From CAVUOA01 sp963742955 (GTDB lineage: Bacteria > Bacteroidota > Ignavibacteria > Tepidaquicellales > OLB5), in assembly GCA_963742955.1 (NCBI GenBank), contig CAVUOA010000009.1, positions 62,001-126,000 on the forward strand: 64,000 nt of DNA, given 5' to 3'. Shown here piece by piece: positions 38,991 to 47,959 of the stretch. The number at the start of each line of letters is the position of its first letter. The stretch's first letter is position 1. Both the position numbers and the translations under genes were made by a program. The notes below the pieces were generated by a model, which searched no databases, was not told where the DNA came from, and saw only the letters and a list, made by a program, of their open reading frames with translations.

Positions 38991-39142
38991 TAACTTGAAG
39001 TTATATAGGGGGGGGATAAATACAAATGGATAAAAAGGCAAATTCTCGGGTAGGATGTCGAGTGCGAAGTGTTAGCGTTTCCCGTTATGAACTAGCTTTG
39101 GGGTCACCAACTGCCTTTTACGCAAATTCGTGTAATTCGTGT

Positions 39143-39649
39143 CTACGGGTTAGTTAAATCTTTCCATCTTAATATACGCCAGATATCGGATGAAATTGGT
39201 CTGGTCATTGTTAAATCAACAAAACCATAGAAGTTAATAATATCGCTGGGATTGAAAGTAATCGTCAGGTTAAAGCTTCTCTTGACATCAACATTCAGCG
39301 AGTCACCCTCCTGAAAGACAATGTTGTTCCATATCAGGTTAAGATTCTGTGTATTTTGAAACAAGCCGTTTGTGGTTTTCATATCTGTTGGTCTGTCCCA
39401 TGATACCTCAACACCGAGGTCATAATCGAAGTAAGTAAATACAAAATCATCTGCCAAAAGCTGGCCGTAAATTGTGGTATCCTTAAACGTGTAAGCATAC
39501 TTAAAGTTCTGGAAAACACCTTCTACAGTTTTCTGGTCAGATATTATGTTTTGGTTTGTGTTAGTGTTATCTATTTTAGGAGCAAAAGGATTGAAACATC
39601 CCGCAGCAAGGGGAGCCATTACAAGCAGTATTAAAATATATTTTTTCAT
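39143..39649 (-). CDS. Lipoprotein of unknown function (paralogue of the next gene)
   Basis: 168 residues with a lipoprotein signal MKKYILILLVMAPLAAGC. The mature part has the look of a small cone-shaped NTF2-like domain (VEGVFQNFKYAYTFKDTTIYGQLLADDFVF ... WRILRWKDL). The closing W-I-L-R-W-K-D resembles the ISKWEDF ending of the neighbouring lipoprotein, so the two are likely paralogues. They are 5 bases apart in the same operon. Role unknown. Confidence 0.85.
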   Translation of the reverse strand: MKKYILILLVMAPLAAGCFNPFAPKIDNTNTNQNIISDQKTVEGVFQNFKYAYTFKDTTIYGQLLADDFVFTYFDYDLGVEVSWDRPTDMKTTNGLFQNTQNLNLIWNNIVFQEGDSLNVDVKRSFNLTITFNPSDIINFYGFVDLTMTRPISSDIWRILRWKDLTNP

Positions 39650-39654
39650 ACCGG

Positions 39655-40245
39655 TTAATTGCTGAAGTTTGCTTTCAGCTCGCTCCAGGTAAAATCAGAA
39701 TCGTTTCTTCTGAAATCTTCCCATTTGCTTATGTAGTAAAAGTTGCTTTCATTTGCCTTAAGCGAAATTCTTGTATTGCCTACCGCAGACTTTGGTATGT
39801 TGGTTCTGTTATGCTGGTAAACTACAATGTACTCGGCTGTATATACAGCTGAATCGGGTGTAATCTGGTTTAATAATGTGTCAGAAAGAAATAAAGTTGA
39901 TGAAGCTGTTGAGTTTGTCTGCGCAATAAGATTCTCGTAATAAAATCTTTCCGAATTCAGATTCCAGTTCTGGAATATCGTTCCGTAAAGTGATTGCGAT
40001 TTGGAATCAGGGACGTAAACAAAATTATCAGGCGAAAGGCACTTCATGTAGTTATTGGAATTCTTTTCCTCGATTGAATAAGAAAGGTTGCGGATGACAG
40101 CTTCGGGAGTTGTGGGCGGCTCAAAAGTCGAGCGTACCGTAACGGGGCTTTCGGGCGTTCTTGTTCCGAAGAGCCCGCACCCCGCAGCAAATATCAGCGC
40201 AGCGCAGATAAATCCGAATAAACCGGTTTTAGCTTTTTTGAGCAA
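39655..40245 (-). CDS. Lipoprotein of unknown function
   Basis: 196 residues with signal/lipobox FGFICAALIFAAGC. The mature region (TTPEAVIRNLSYSIEEKNSNNYMKCLSPDNFVYVPD ... YYISKWEDF) again suggests an NTF2-like domain. The start is TTG 40245, 16 bases inside the methyltransferase gene, so translation may be coupled. Together with its neighbour it is probably an outer-membrane-anchored pair; no function is claimed. Confidence 0.85.
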   Translation of the reverse strand: MLKKAKTGLFGFICAALIFAAGCGLFGTRTPESPVTVRSTFEPPTTPEAVIRNLSYSIEEKNSNNYMKCLSPDNFVYVPDSKSQSLYGTIFQNWNLNSERFYYENLIAQTNSTASSTLFLSDTLLNQITPDSAVYTAEYIVVYQHNRTNIPKSAVGNTRISLKANESNFYYISKWEDFRRNDSDFTWSELKANFSN

Positions 40246-41014
40246 GAATTATTAACCTTTCCGACTTTTCTCTGTTATACTTTGAGCCGTAATAACTGCC
40301 GAAAACTTTTACGGGCACAAGCCCGGCGCTCTTTAACATTGCATTAAAATTCTCAAGTGAATATAACCTGATTTTTTCTTTGAAGCTATTCAGTACAGGA
40401 TATGAATCTAAATTACGGTTATTTTTGAAGATGAGAATGTTTTTTTCAACATACCTGCTGTTAATTGTTCTTAACAGAACAATTGTTTTTTTCTGTTCTT
40501 TCTTAATATCAAACGGCACAAGGTGGTTGGCAAGATAATTTTTGTTAAGAAAATCAATCAGGAACCATCCGCCGGGCTTTAAAGCGCGGGAGATTACCTT
40601 AATAACGTTTTTGTTATCAGAATCTTTTTCAAAATATCCAAAGCTGGTAAATATATTGATTACAAGGTCAAACTCGTTTCTGTGAGTGATGTGCCTCATA
40701 TCGCCGATTTCAAACTTCAGGTTTTGCCTGAACTTTGCGTATTCGTTTTTCATTTTATCTTTTGCCCTGCTGATGAGATATTCGGATAAGTCAACGCCTG
40801 TAACATTGTATCCGCGCCTTGCAAACAAAATGCTGTGTCTTCCGTTTCCGCAGGCGAGGTCAAGAACTTTAGCGCCTTTTTTAAGCGGAACATTTTTAAG
40901 CAGGAGTTTTACTATTTTTGCAGCATCTGTTCTGTCATGGTTTTTGTAAAGTTCAAGATAATCTGCTGAGTTAAACCATTTCTTAAACCAGGCTTGTTCT
41001 TTATTTTTTTTCAA
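40229..41014 (-). CDS. Class I SAM-dependent methyltransferase
   Basis: 261 residues. The SAM-binding motif I is VLDLACGNGRHSILFARRG, with the acidic end of β2 in VTGVDLS. The post-motif IGDMRHITHRNEFDLVINIF and LKPGGWFLIDFLNKNYL follow. The fold is Methyltransf_25-like; the substrate is unknown. It starts with TTG overlapping the recR stop (TTGA), a translational-coupling arrangement. Confidence 0.88.
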   Translation of the reverse strand: MKKNKEQAWFKKWFNSADYLELYKNHDRTDAAKIVKLLLKNVPLKKGAKVLDLACGNGRHSILFARRGYNVTGVDLSEYLISRAKDKMKNEYAKFRQNLKFEIGDMRHITHRNEFDLVINIFTSFGYFEKDSDNKNVIKVISRALKPGGWFLIDFLNKNYLANHLVPFDIKKEQKKTIVLLRTINSRYVEKNILIFKNNRNLDSYPVLNSFKEKIRLYSLENFNAMLKSAGLVPVKVFGSYYGSKYNREKSERLIILAQKS

Positions 41015-41607
41015 AGAACTATTCTGCCCTCCAGCGCTTTTGCTATTGTAATTTCATCGGCAAATTCGAGGTCGGTTCCAACAGGTATTCCTCTTGCGAT
41101 GCGGGAAAGCTTTATGTTCAGCGGTTTAATTAGTCGGGTAAGATAAGTGATTGTGTATTCACCTTCTACACTGGGGTTTATTGCAAGTATAATTTCATCT
41201 ACCGGCTCTGAGAGTCTTGTGAGAAGTTCTCTTATTTTTATGTCTTCAGGACCGATTCCGTCGAGCGGTGAAATTATTCCGTGCAGAACGTGGTATAAAC
41301 CGGAGAACTCATTGGTTTTTTCAATTGCGAAAACATCGCTGGCTTCTTCTACGATGCAAATCAGATTCTTGTTCCGCTTAACAGAAGAGCAGATAGGGCA
41401 GGGGTCAACTTCGGTAATGTTGCAGCAAACTGAGCAGAACTTGATATTTTCTTTCAGTTTCAAAAGAGCTTCTGCTAAACTTTTTACTTCATCTGCCGGG
41501 CATTTTGCTAGATACATGGCAATTCTGTGAGCAGTCTTTCTTCCGATGCTCGGCAGCTTTGAGAGTTCTTCGGCAACTTTTTCCAGTGATTCGGAAGTGT
41601 TAATCAT
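41011..41607 (-). CDS. recR: Recombination protein RecR
   Basis: 198 residues. An N-terminal helix-hairpin-helix (LSKLPSIGRKTAHRIAMYLA) is followed by the C4 zinc finger (CSVCCNITEVDPCPIC) and a Toprim domain (LICIVEEASDVFAIEKTNEFSG, ... ILAINPSVEGE) ending in a Walker-like GIPVGTDLEFAD. RecR works with RecO and RecF in gap repair. It lies downstream of ybaB, the classic ybaB-recR pair; dnaX is not adjacent. Confidence 0.97.
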   Translation of the reverse strand: MINTSESLEKVAEELSKLPSIGRKTAHRIAMYLAKCPADEVKSLAEALLKLKENIKFCSVCCNITEVDPCPICSSVKRNKNLICIVEEASDVFAIEKTNEFSGLYHVLHGIISPLDGIGPEDIKIRELLTRLSEPVDEIILAINPSVEGEYTITYLTRLIKPLNIKLSRIARGIPVGTDLEFADEITIAKALEGRIVL

Positions 41608-41614
41608 AGTTATA

Positions 41615-41950
41615 TTACATGCCCGGTAAATTCATGCCGGGAATATTAGGCAGCATTCCGCTGGTTGCTTTATTCATTTCTTCCTGAGACATTTTCTGAG
41701 CAGATTCAACTGCTTTGTTGACAGCCGCCACAATCAGGTCCTCAAGCATCTCTGAATCTTCCGGGTTGATTACTTCTTTTTCTATTTGAATTTTCAAAAG
41801 CTGAAGCTTGCCGTTGATTGTAACTTTTACCATTCCGCCGCCGGCTTCTTCTGTCAGGGTTTTTTGCTCCAGTTCCTCCTGAATCTGCGCCATTTTTTCC
41901 TGCATCTTCTGGACTTGTTTGAGCATTCCCTGCATTTGATTTAATTTCAT
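41615..41950 (-). CDS. ybaB: YbaB/EbfC nucleoid-associated protein
   Basis: 111 residues: LNQMQGMLKQVQKMQEKMAQIQEEL, then TEEAGGGMVKVTINGKLQLLKIQIE and EDSEMLEDLIVAAVNKAVESAQK, closing with the Met/Pro/Gly-rich NIPGMNLPGM. It forms a dimeric DNA-binding protein. It is directly upstream of recR (8 bases) in the usual operon. Start at ATG 41950 with AAGGAG-like AAGGAGTTC upstream. Confidence 0.95.
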   Translation of the reverse strand: MKLNQMQGMLKQVQKMQEKMAQIQEELEQKTLTEEAGGGMVKVTINGKLQLLKIQIEKEVINPEDSEMLEDLIVAAVNKAVESAQKMSQEEMNKATSGMLPNIPGMNLPGM

Positions 41951-41995
41951 TTGTTAGAACTCCTTAAAAAAATTAATATTATTAAAAACTTTAAT

Positions 41996-42706
41996 TTACA
42001 AATTCAAATATTCGTTCCAGAACTTAAACAGCTCGTTTTCGGCAATAACGTCACCGATACAGTAATCCGCTATCTCCTGGAATTTTTTTTCTGCAAAGAG
42101 CTTGCCGACCATATCGCCCGAAACACCGTCTTGTTTGGGACTGTGAATTCCGAATTTCTGGCAATAGAAATCAAGCGTGAATTTCCTTCTTGCTCCGCGC
42201 ATTGTGTTTGAGTAGAATGTAAGCTCTTTAAGCAAATCTATATGATTATTACGGAAAGTATAATCGCTACCGCTCATAAGGTGAACGGCAGGCTTAATTT
42301 TATAGTAAATACTTCTAAGCATCATGAAAGGACAATCAAAATCTCTGCCGTTAAATGTTACGAACAGGTTATAATTCTTTGCTGTTACAATCTCCCAGAA
42401 CTTGGCAATAATGTCACCTTCGCTTCCCGAAAGATATGCAAATCCTTCATGATTGGCAGCCATTTCGGGAGCATCGGTGGAATTTACCAGCACGCAGCCT
42501 TTTTTTGTATTACTGTCCATCATGCCTATAGCGGCAATTTTTGAAGTGAGGGGGTTAAAAACGAATTGTTCTATAGTTTCGGACCGCTTTTCTTCAGTAT
42601 CGGCATATTTTGTAAGATAATTCAGCATTTCTTCAGAGAAATCTTCGGCAGAATCTCCTACAGTCTCAATATCAAAAACTAAAATATTTCTTCCTGTGAT
42701 GTCCAT
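41996..42706 (-). CDS. PolB-like 3'-5' exonuclease (DNA_pol_B_exo2)
   Basis: About 236 residues. The exonuclease motifs are DIETVGD (Exo I), FVTFNGRDFDCPFMMLRS (Exo II) and the Exo III-type YCIGDVIAENELFKFW. It resembles the stand-alone proofreading-like nucleases related to family B polymerases. It carries no polymerase domain. ATG 42706 is chosen. The literal frame starts nine bases earlier with TTG, but that TTG lies inside a TATATTTG promoter box, and the ATG would give a near-leaderless mRNA. Confidence 0.87.
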   Translation of the reverse strand: MDITGRNILVFDIETVGDSAEDFSEEMLNYLTKYADTEEKRSETIEQFVFNPLTSKIAAIGMMDSNTKKGCVLVNSTDAPEMAANHEGFAYLSGSEGDIIAKFWEIVTAKNYNLFVTFNGRDFDCPFMMLRSIYYKIKPAVHLMSGSDYTFRNNHIDLLKELTFYSNTMRGARRKFTLDFYCQKFGIHSPKQDGVSGDMVGKLFAEKKFQEIADYCIGDVIAENELFKFWNEYLNL

Positions 42707-42712
42707 TTTTTC

Positions 42713-42720
42713 CAAATATA
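42713..42720 (-). promoter_or_regulatory. -7 box for the exonuclease gene (possible leaderless start)
   Basis: TATATTTG on the minus strand ends 6 bases before ATG 42706. If this box is used, transcription starts at or within a base or two of the start codon. Confidence 0.4.
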
Positions 42721-42784
42721 GTTATATAACGGCAAAGTATAAATACCGCAATAAATCGGAGTGATTTTGAAATATATTGATTTT

Positions 42785-43952
42785 TTATGAACCCGGAAGC
42801 GGTATCAGGCTAAGTATTCTATCGGTAATGTCACGGTTAATTGAAAGAATAGCTGTTTGCCCCCTGTAGTTGATAACCGATGCATTAATTTCCATCAGCA
42901 TTTCGTTTCCATTTTTACGGTAATGCACAGTCTGGAAATTATAGTAGTAGCCTTTCTGCATGGTTTTCTTTATATGCTCGGTATTTTCCGGTACATTCTT
43001 GTAAATTGCTTTAAGAGGCAGCCCGATAAATTCTTCTTTTTTAATGCCGTAGATTGCGGTAGCCCTGTTATTTACATCAAGCACTTTCTGGTCATCGGGT
43101 GTAAAAATAATTATAGCATCGTGAGCCTGTTCAAATAAATTATAAAGGTCTTTTTCGGATTGTTTCAGAGCTGTTTCTGCTTTTTCGTGTTCGGTAATTT
43201 CTTTATTCAGCCTGATATTAATTTTTGAAAGCTCAACGGTCCTCTCTCTTACTATTGTTTCAAGTTCATCTGGTGTAAGGCTGTGGCGTTTATCGGTTTG
43301 CAGCGAATCGCCGGTTTTTGAGAGCAAAATAAAAAAAACAGAAAGGAAAAGGATTACGCTTACAAATGTACCAAGAACCATTATAAGCATTGTGAAATCG
43401 GCTTTAGAAGCCTCGAGTACAATTGACTGTTTTAAGTCTGCATTCGCATCATTTCGCATATTTACAATTACACGGTTTATTTTATTATGAAGGTATGCGC
43501 TTTCATCAATAAGTGATTTATGAAATTTGATATTATTACCGCGTTTGTTTTGGATTTCAATGCCTGTGTTAAATAAATCGAAACGCTGTTTAATCAGTGT
43601 TGAAATTGTATCGAGATACTGTTTCTGAATTTCATCGGTGCTCATGTTTTTAACTTTGTTGTACTGCGATCAACCGAAGCGGCAGATTTATAATAAGTCA
43701 TCTAAATTTGATTTTTCTTCAGTAATGAAATACTGGTTGCGGTTATACTGCGCTTCATTCACATAATCACGCAGTGTTTTAATTTCGTCAAGATATTTTA
43801 TGCTGTTCAGAATGTTTCTTTCATTCTCAACAAGGTCTTGTGAATTCATATATGTCACAATATTCATCGAAACCAGAACAATTACAGGAATGAAAAACAA
43901 GAAATATTATCTGGCTTTTATCCAGATTTATATTTGACAGAAATTTTTTCAA
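42785..43952 (-). CDS. CHASE3-like sensor with PAS domain and no kinase domain (frameshifted)
   Basis: The joined product is ~388 residues. The start is TTG 43952, overlapping the bshB1 stop (TTGA). The first membrane segment is IIFLFFIPVIVLVSMN. A CHASE3-type helical sensor follows (ILNSIKYLDEIKTLRDYVNEA ... QKQYLDTISTLIKQRFDLF). A second membrane segment (MLIMVLGTFVSVILFLSVFFILL), a coiled coil and one PAS domain (KDLYNLFEQAHDAIIIFTPDD ... AILSINRDITDR) come next. It then stops, with no histidine kinase, GGDEF or other output. Frame breaks: +1 near 43902 and 43692, and -1 near 43635. Confidence 0.75.
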
Positions 43953-44677
43953 ATTTTATCCAGCAGGTTTAAGGGGTTAATTTTTAATTTTTCCTCAGAA
44001 TAAAACGGCTCACCGTATTTTGCGCCGATTTGGAAGCCGTAGAATACAGCTCTTGCCTCTATAAACTCTAAATATTTTTTATCACTGATAAAAGTTTCAG
44101 TTCCCTTGAAATTCTTATTGTAAAACTGTGACCCGTAGCAATTTATGCTCTGCATTTTCTTTTCAAACGTTTCGCTTATATCAATAATAAATGAAGGCTC
44201 GAAAGGATATGTCTGCATGTAATAAATTAGTTTCTCAGGGCGGTGATGCCCCTGTTTTACCCCGTTCAGCTTTGTGGTAATTTTTTCTAAGCCTGAATAG
44301 AATGAGCTTTCTCTGATAAGAATACTTGCATTAATATGGTCAGGGTGCCTGTCAGAAGGATAAGGGAGGAAAATTACTTCAGGTTTGTATTTGCGTATAA
44401 CACGAAGTATCTTAAACCTGTTTACAGTTGAATTTTCTATGTTTCCATCCTGTATTCTAAGATTCTCACGGCTCAAAGCTCCAAGAATTTTCGCAGCCAT
44501 TGCAGCTTCTTTTTGCCTAAGCTTAACCGTTCCCCGTGTTCCCAGTTCGCCCAATGTTAAATCAATAATGCGGATTCCGATTCCGGATGAGGAATATTTT
44601 AAGATAGTACCCCCGCAGGAGAGCTCGATATCATCAGGATGAGAGCCAAAAAATAAAATGTCTGTTTTTAGCGCCAT
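43949..44677 (-). CDS. bshB1: Bacillithiol biosynthesis deacetylase BshB1
   Basis: 242 residues of the PIG-L/LmbE fold: ILFFGSHPDDIELSCGGTI (zinc ligands His, Asp, Asp), DLTLGELGTRGT and LPYPSDRHPDHINAS. It removes acetate from N-acetylglucosaminyl-malate in bacillithiol synthesis. The length and C-terminal YGFQIGAKYGEPFYSEE fit BshB1 rather than general LmbE enzymes. It overlaps the following sensor gene by 4 bases. BshA and BshC are not in the window. Confidence 0.93.
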   Translation of the reverse strand: MALKTDILFFGSHPDDIELSCGGTILKYSSSGIGIRIIDLTLGELGTRGTVKLRQKEAAMAAKILGALSRENLRIQDGNIENSTVNRFKILRVIRKYKPEVIFLPYPSDRHPDHINASILIRESSFYSGLEKITTKLNGVKQGHHRPEKLIYYMQTYPFEPSFIIDISETFEKKMQSINCYGSQFYNKNFKGTETFISDKKYLEFIEARAVFYGFQIGAKYGEPFYSEEKLKINPLNLLDKI

Positions 44678-44829
44678 TAGTTTGGTTAAAACCCAAAGTT
44701 AAATAATATAATGGAATATTGAAATGGATATAAAGTTTCCGTTTACAAATATTTAAGGAATCAGAATATCATTTAAATTGTTTTTGGTTTAATTGATTGT
44801 TAAATTATCCGATTAAAAATATAAACATT

Positions 44830-45510
44830 ATGAAAACGATAAAAATATTATTTCTCATTTTATTGACGCCGGTATTACTCTACGCTCAAAGCGGCCCCAA
44901 ATTCGAAGTCGAAGGCGGTGAAGCTATAAATACCGGAAGCCACATGCGGAATCAGGAAGTTCATTACGATATTCAGTTCAAAAATACCGGAGATGAAAAC
45001 CTGAGAATTGTCTCGGTTTCAGCAACATGCGGTTGTTCGAGCGCTCTTTCTTCCAGCGATACGCTTAAACCCGGAGAAGAAGGAACTATAAAGTTTACTT
45101 TCAACGGTCTGGGCATGGGAAGCGTTACAAAAAATATCATTGTCAGCACCAATGAAAAGGAAAACAACAGCCACACTATTAGTCTTACTATGAATATGGT
45201 TGACCCTCTCACTATTAAGCCCGAATCTATTATTTCCAGCGGCAAAGTAGGAGACGAAATTAAACAAACTGCAACTATAATGAATGGACTTGATAAAAAC
45301 ATGACGATAACCGAAATCACCTCGAATTCTCCTGTTGTAAAAGTATCAAGCGATAAAACGGAACTTGCAGGCAATGAAACAGCAACTCTTAATATCTCTA
45401 TTAAAATATTCGAAGACTCTCCCGTAAATGCTGCTGTCATAATTAAAACATCGGAAGGGGAATTCCAGATACCTATTCTTGTGGATGTTATCCCCGGAGG
45501 AAGTAAATGA
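44830..45510 (+). CDS. DUF1573 (HYDIN/ASH-like) exported protein
   Basis: About 226 residues from ATG 44830. A signal peptide (MKTIKILFLILLTPVLLYAQ) precedes an immunoglobulin-like DUF1573 domain with the hallmark ATCGCSSALSSSDTLKPGEEG (CGC) and IIVSTNE. A second β-domain follows (ISSGKVGDEIKQTATI ... NISIKIFED). Periplasmic location is expected. Function unknown; the CGC motif suggests a thiol or metal role. It heads a cluster with a rhodanese, a MauE-like protein and another DUF1573. Confidence 0.88.
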   Translation: MKTIKILFLILLTPVLLYAQSGPKFEVEGGEAINTGSHMRNQEVHYDIQFKNTGDENLRIVSVSATCGCSSALSSSDTLKPGEEGTIKFTFNGLGMGSVTKNIIVSTNEKENNSHTISLTMNMVDPLTIKPESIISSGKVGDEIKQTATIMNGLDKNMTITEITSNSPVVKVSSDKTELAGNETATLNISIKIFEDSPVNAAVIIKTSEGEFQIPILVDVIPGGSK

Positions 45511-45522
45511 TAGGTCGAATGC

Positions 45523-46215
45523 TTGAATAAAAAGACTGCCTTACAAATAATAATTATTTTTTTAATTGTTATACCTGTTGGAATAATATACAATATTTCA
45601 AGCCCGGGAAAATTGTCTTTTATCGGTGAAGAAAAAGCTTTTGATTTTTCGCAAAGTGACAGTCTTATGAATGTTCTCAGGGTTCAGGATTCATTACAGA
45701 GAATTGCAGATTCTCTGAAGCAATTTTCCGACCATAAAGCAGATTCGCTTAAAATTGCCGAGGAACAGCATGTTCAGGATTCACTTCATAATGTATTAAA
45801 GCAGGACTCTCTTAAGCATGTTAACGATTCATTAAGGGTAATAAAACAGCGCGTTCAGGATTCTGTTAAGAATGCTAAAAATGAACAGGACATTGTTAAA
45901 CCTATAGATATAAGACTTGATTTTGCGAAAGCGCTCTTCGACAGGGGTTACCAGTTTATAGACGCGAGAGATGAGGCAGATTATAATGCCGGTACAATAA
46001 AAGGAGCCATGAACATCCCTTATCATAAACTGGATGACTTTAAGCCAAAGCTTGAAAAAATGGACAAAAGCAAAGTTTTTGTTTGCTTCTGCAGTTCAGC
46101 CTGTGACGTAAGCATTGACCTTGCTTACGCGATGGCTCATATGGGATTTACAAAAGTTTATATTTTCCACGGCGGCTGGGATGAATGGAAAAATGCCGGT
46201 TACCCGCTTAAGTAA
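45523..46215 (+). CDS. Membrane-anchored rhodanese-domain protein with coiled coil
   Basis: 230 residues from TTG 45523. One N-terminal membrane helix (ALQIIIIFLIVIPVGIIYNI) is followed by a long heptad-like, D-S-L-rich coiled coil (DSLKHVNDSLRVIKQRVQDS-type, ~50-125). A C-terminal rhodanese domain (~135-230) has the active-site loop VFVCFCSSACDVSIDLA and FHGGWDEWKNAGYP. It could move sulfane sulfur in the periplasm. It starts 12 bases after the first DUF1573 gene and 6 before the MauE-like gene. Confidence 0.9.
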   Translation: MNKKTALQIIIIFLIVIPVGIIYNISSPGKLSFIGEEKAFDFSQSDSLMNVLRVQDSLQRIADSLKQFSDHKADSLKIAEEQHVQDSLHNVLKQDSLKHVNDSLRVIKQRVQDSVKNAKNEQDIVKPIDIRLDFAKALFDRGYQFIDARDEADYNAGTIKGAMNIPYHKLDDFKPKLEKMDKSKVFVCFCSSACDVSIDLAYAMAHMGFTKVYIFHGGWDEWKNAGYPLK

Positions 46216-46221
46216 TTTTTT

Positions 46222-46683
46222 ATGTTAACAAAGATTTTTACAAATAAATATTTTGCCATTTTAGTAAGGGTTGGTCTCGGCGCTTTGTTTATATATGCAA
46301 GCATGGATAAGATTGCAAACATGACTGATTTTGCAAAAATAATTCATAACTATAAAATATTACCCGTAAGCCTTGAAAACCTTCTTGCAATATTTCTGCC
46401 ATGGCTTGAGTTTGTTACAGGTCTTTGTCTTATTATAGGCAAGTTTGAGCGCGGAGCTCTGTTTATTACCTCTTCAGTCCTGGTTGTGTTTATAATAGCG
46501 TTGTCACAGGCTCTTATAAGGGGACTGGATATTTCGTGCGGTTGTTTCAGCGTTAAACCTTCTTCAACATCGGAGGTGTGGCTGAGAATTATTGAGGATA
46601 TTTTTATGTTATTCTTTAGTGTAAACTTATATCTGAATTTGCCTCCTGAGGAGGTAAATTTCGATTACGAAAAAGATTTTTAA
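46222..46683 (+). CDS. MauE/DoxX-family membrane protein
   Basis: 153 residues with four membrane helices: ILVRVGLGALFIYASMDKI, LENLLAIFLPWLEFVTGLCLII, GALFITSSVLVVFIIALSQA and IIEDIFMLFFSVNLYL. The MauE-type periplasmic/loop motif GLDISCGCFSV carries a CGC. Relatives handle thiol-disulfide chemistry or redox carriers. Its place between a rhodanese and a DUF1573 gene supports a shared envelope role. Start at ATG 46222. Confidence 0.87.
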   Translation: MLTKIFTNKYFAILVRVGLGALFIYASMDKIANMTDFAKIIHNYKILPVSLENLLAIFLPWLEFVTGLCLIIGKFERGALFITSSVLVVFIIALSQALIRGLDISCGCFSVKPSSTSEVWLRIIEDIFMLFFSVNLYLNLPPEEVNFDYEKDF

Positions 46684-46705
46684 TAATTTTAACTAAATTA
46701 CTGTT

Positions 46706-47143
46706 ATGAATGCAGATAAAGTAAGAAAAATCTTATTCTTTGCAGCGGGAATTGCTCTTATAGCGTTATTTTCTGCGTTTCTTGTATCAAAGAATTTAAA
46801 AGACCCAAAGCTCTTTGGTCCGGAAATAACATTTGAGAAAGAAAGCCAGAGTTTCGGGCAAGTTCCGCAAGGACCTAAGCTTGAAGGAACTTTTATTTTT
46901 ACTAATACAGGCAAGAACCCTCTTGAGATTAAGAATGTTACTACATCCTGCGGCTGTACAGGCGCTGTTGTAGATGAAAAGAAAATTTTCGAACCCGGTG
47001 AACAGGGAAAATTGAAATTTACTTTTAATACTGAAGGCAGGTTTGGACATAATGAGAAAGTTATTACCGTTTATTCTAACGATTCAAAACATCCTTCAAA
47101 AGAGGTTAAATTCGACTGTGATATAACAGCCCCTCCAAAATAA
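46706..47143 (+). CDS. DUF1573 domain protein, membrane-anchored
   Basis: 145 residues: an N-terminal membrane segment (ILFFAAGIALIALFSAFLVS) and one DUF1573 domain (FEKESQSFGQVPQGPKLEGTF, NVTTSCGCTGAVV, EPGEQGKLKFTFNTEG, VITVYSNDSKHP). The CGC motif matches the first DUF1573 protein. Likely part of the same operon; the nitrilase gene follows 6 bases later. Confidence 0.9.
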   Translation: MNADKVRKILFFAAGIALIALFSAFLVSKNLKDPKLFGPEITFEKESQSFGQVPQGPKLEGTFIFTNTGKNPLEIKNVTTSCGCTGAVVDEKKIFEPGEQGKLKFTFNTEGRFGHNEKVITVYSNDSKHPSKEVKFDCDITAPPK

Positions 47144-47149
47144 TAAAAA

Positions 47150-47954
47150 TTGAAAGCAGGATATTTACAGTTCAGACCTGAGTTCGGAGAGACTGAAAAG
47201 AATACGGCAAAAATTGAAAGTCTCGTAAAAGACAAGGATTTTGATTTACTCGTTATGCCCGAGTTAGCAAACTCGGGCTATTTATTTTCTTCTCCCGAAG
47301 AGGTCGAAAGTCTATCAGAAGAAATCCCCGGCGGTAAATTCTGCAGTGCGCTTAAAGAGATTTGCAGAGAAAAGAATGCATTTATTGTTTCAGGGATATG
47401 TGAAAAATATAATAAGAACTATTTCAATTCATCAATTCTCGTTCAGCCCGACGGTAAAATTTATACATACCGTAAAATTCAATTGTTCTATGAGGAAAAG
47501 CTCTGGTTTCAACAGGGGAATTTTCCGTTAACTGCTTATGAAATTAAAAGCAGCAGGTTTGAACCGGTGAAAATCGGTATGATGGTCTGCTTTGACTGGA
47601 TATTCCCCGAAGTTACAAGAACACTTGCATTAAAAGGCGCTGAAATTATTTGCCATCCGTCGAACCTCGTTATGCCTTACTGCCAGGATGCAATGGTAAC
47701 CCGTGCACTTGAAAACAGGGTTTTTACAATTACTGCAAACAGGATTGGTAAAGATGAAAAAAAAGAGAAAGTTCTTGAGTTTACAGGCATGAGCGAAATT
47801 GTAAATCCAAAAGGAGACCATTCTTCACAAAGGAACTCCGGATAAAGAAGAAGTTGTAATATTAGATATTAACCCTTCAGAGGCAGTTGATAAACATATC
47901 AACCCGATGAATGACCTGTTTGGTGATAGAAAAGATGAGTTCTATTTTAAATAG
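47150..47954 (+). CDS. Carbon-nitrogen hydrolase (nitrilase superfamily; frameshifted)
   Basis: The joined product is ~268 residues. The Glu-Lys-Cys triad is visible: LVMPELANSGY (Glu), YRKIQLFYEEK (Lys) and GMMVCFDWIFPEVTR (Cys). It hydrolyses an amide or nitrile; the substrate is not apparent. The frame breaks near 47820 (NPKGD / ILHKGTPDKEEVV) by +1 and continues to 47954. TTG start 47150. It converges on the DUF192 gene with a 5-base gap. Confidence 0.9.
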
Positions 47955-47959
47955 ATTCT

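Noticed and set aside
44973..45593. 206-residue open frame on the minus strand
   Set aside because: It lies wholly antisense to the DUF1573 and rhodanese genes, which have clear families and signal sequences. It shows no recognisable product.
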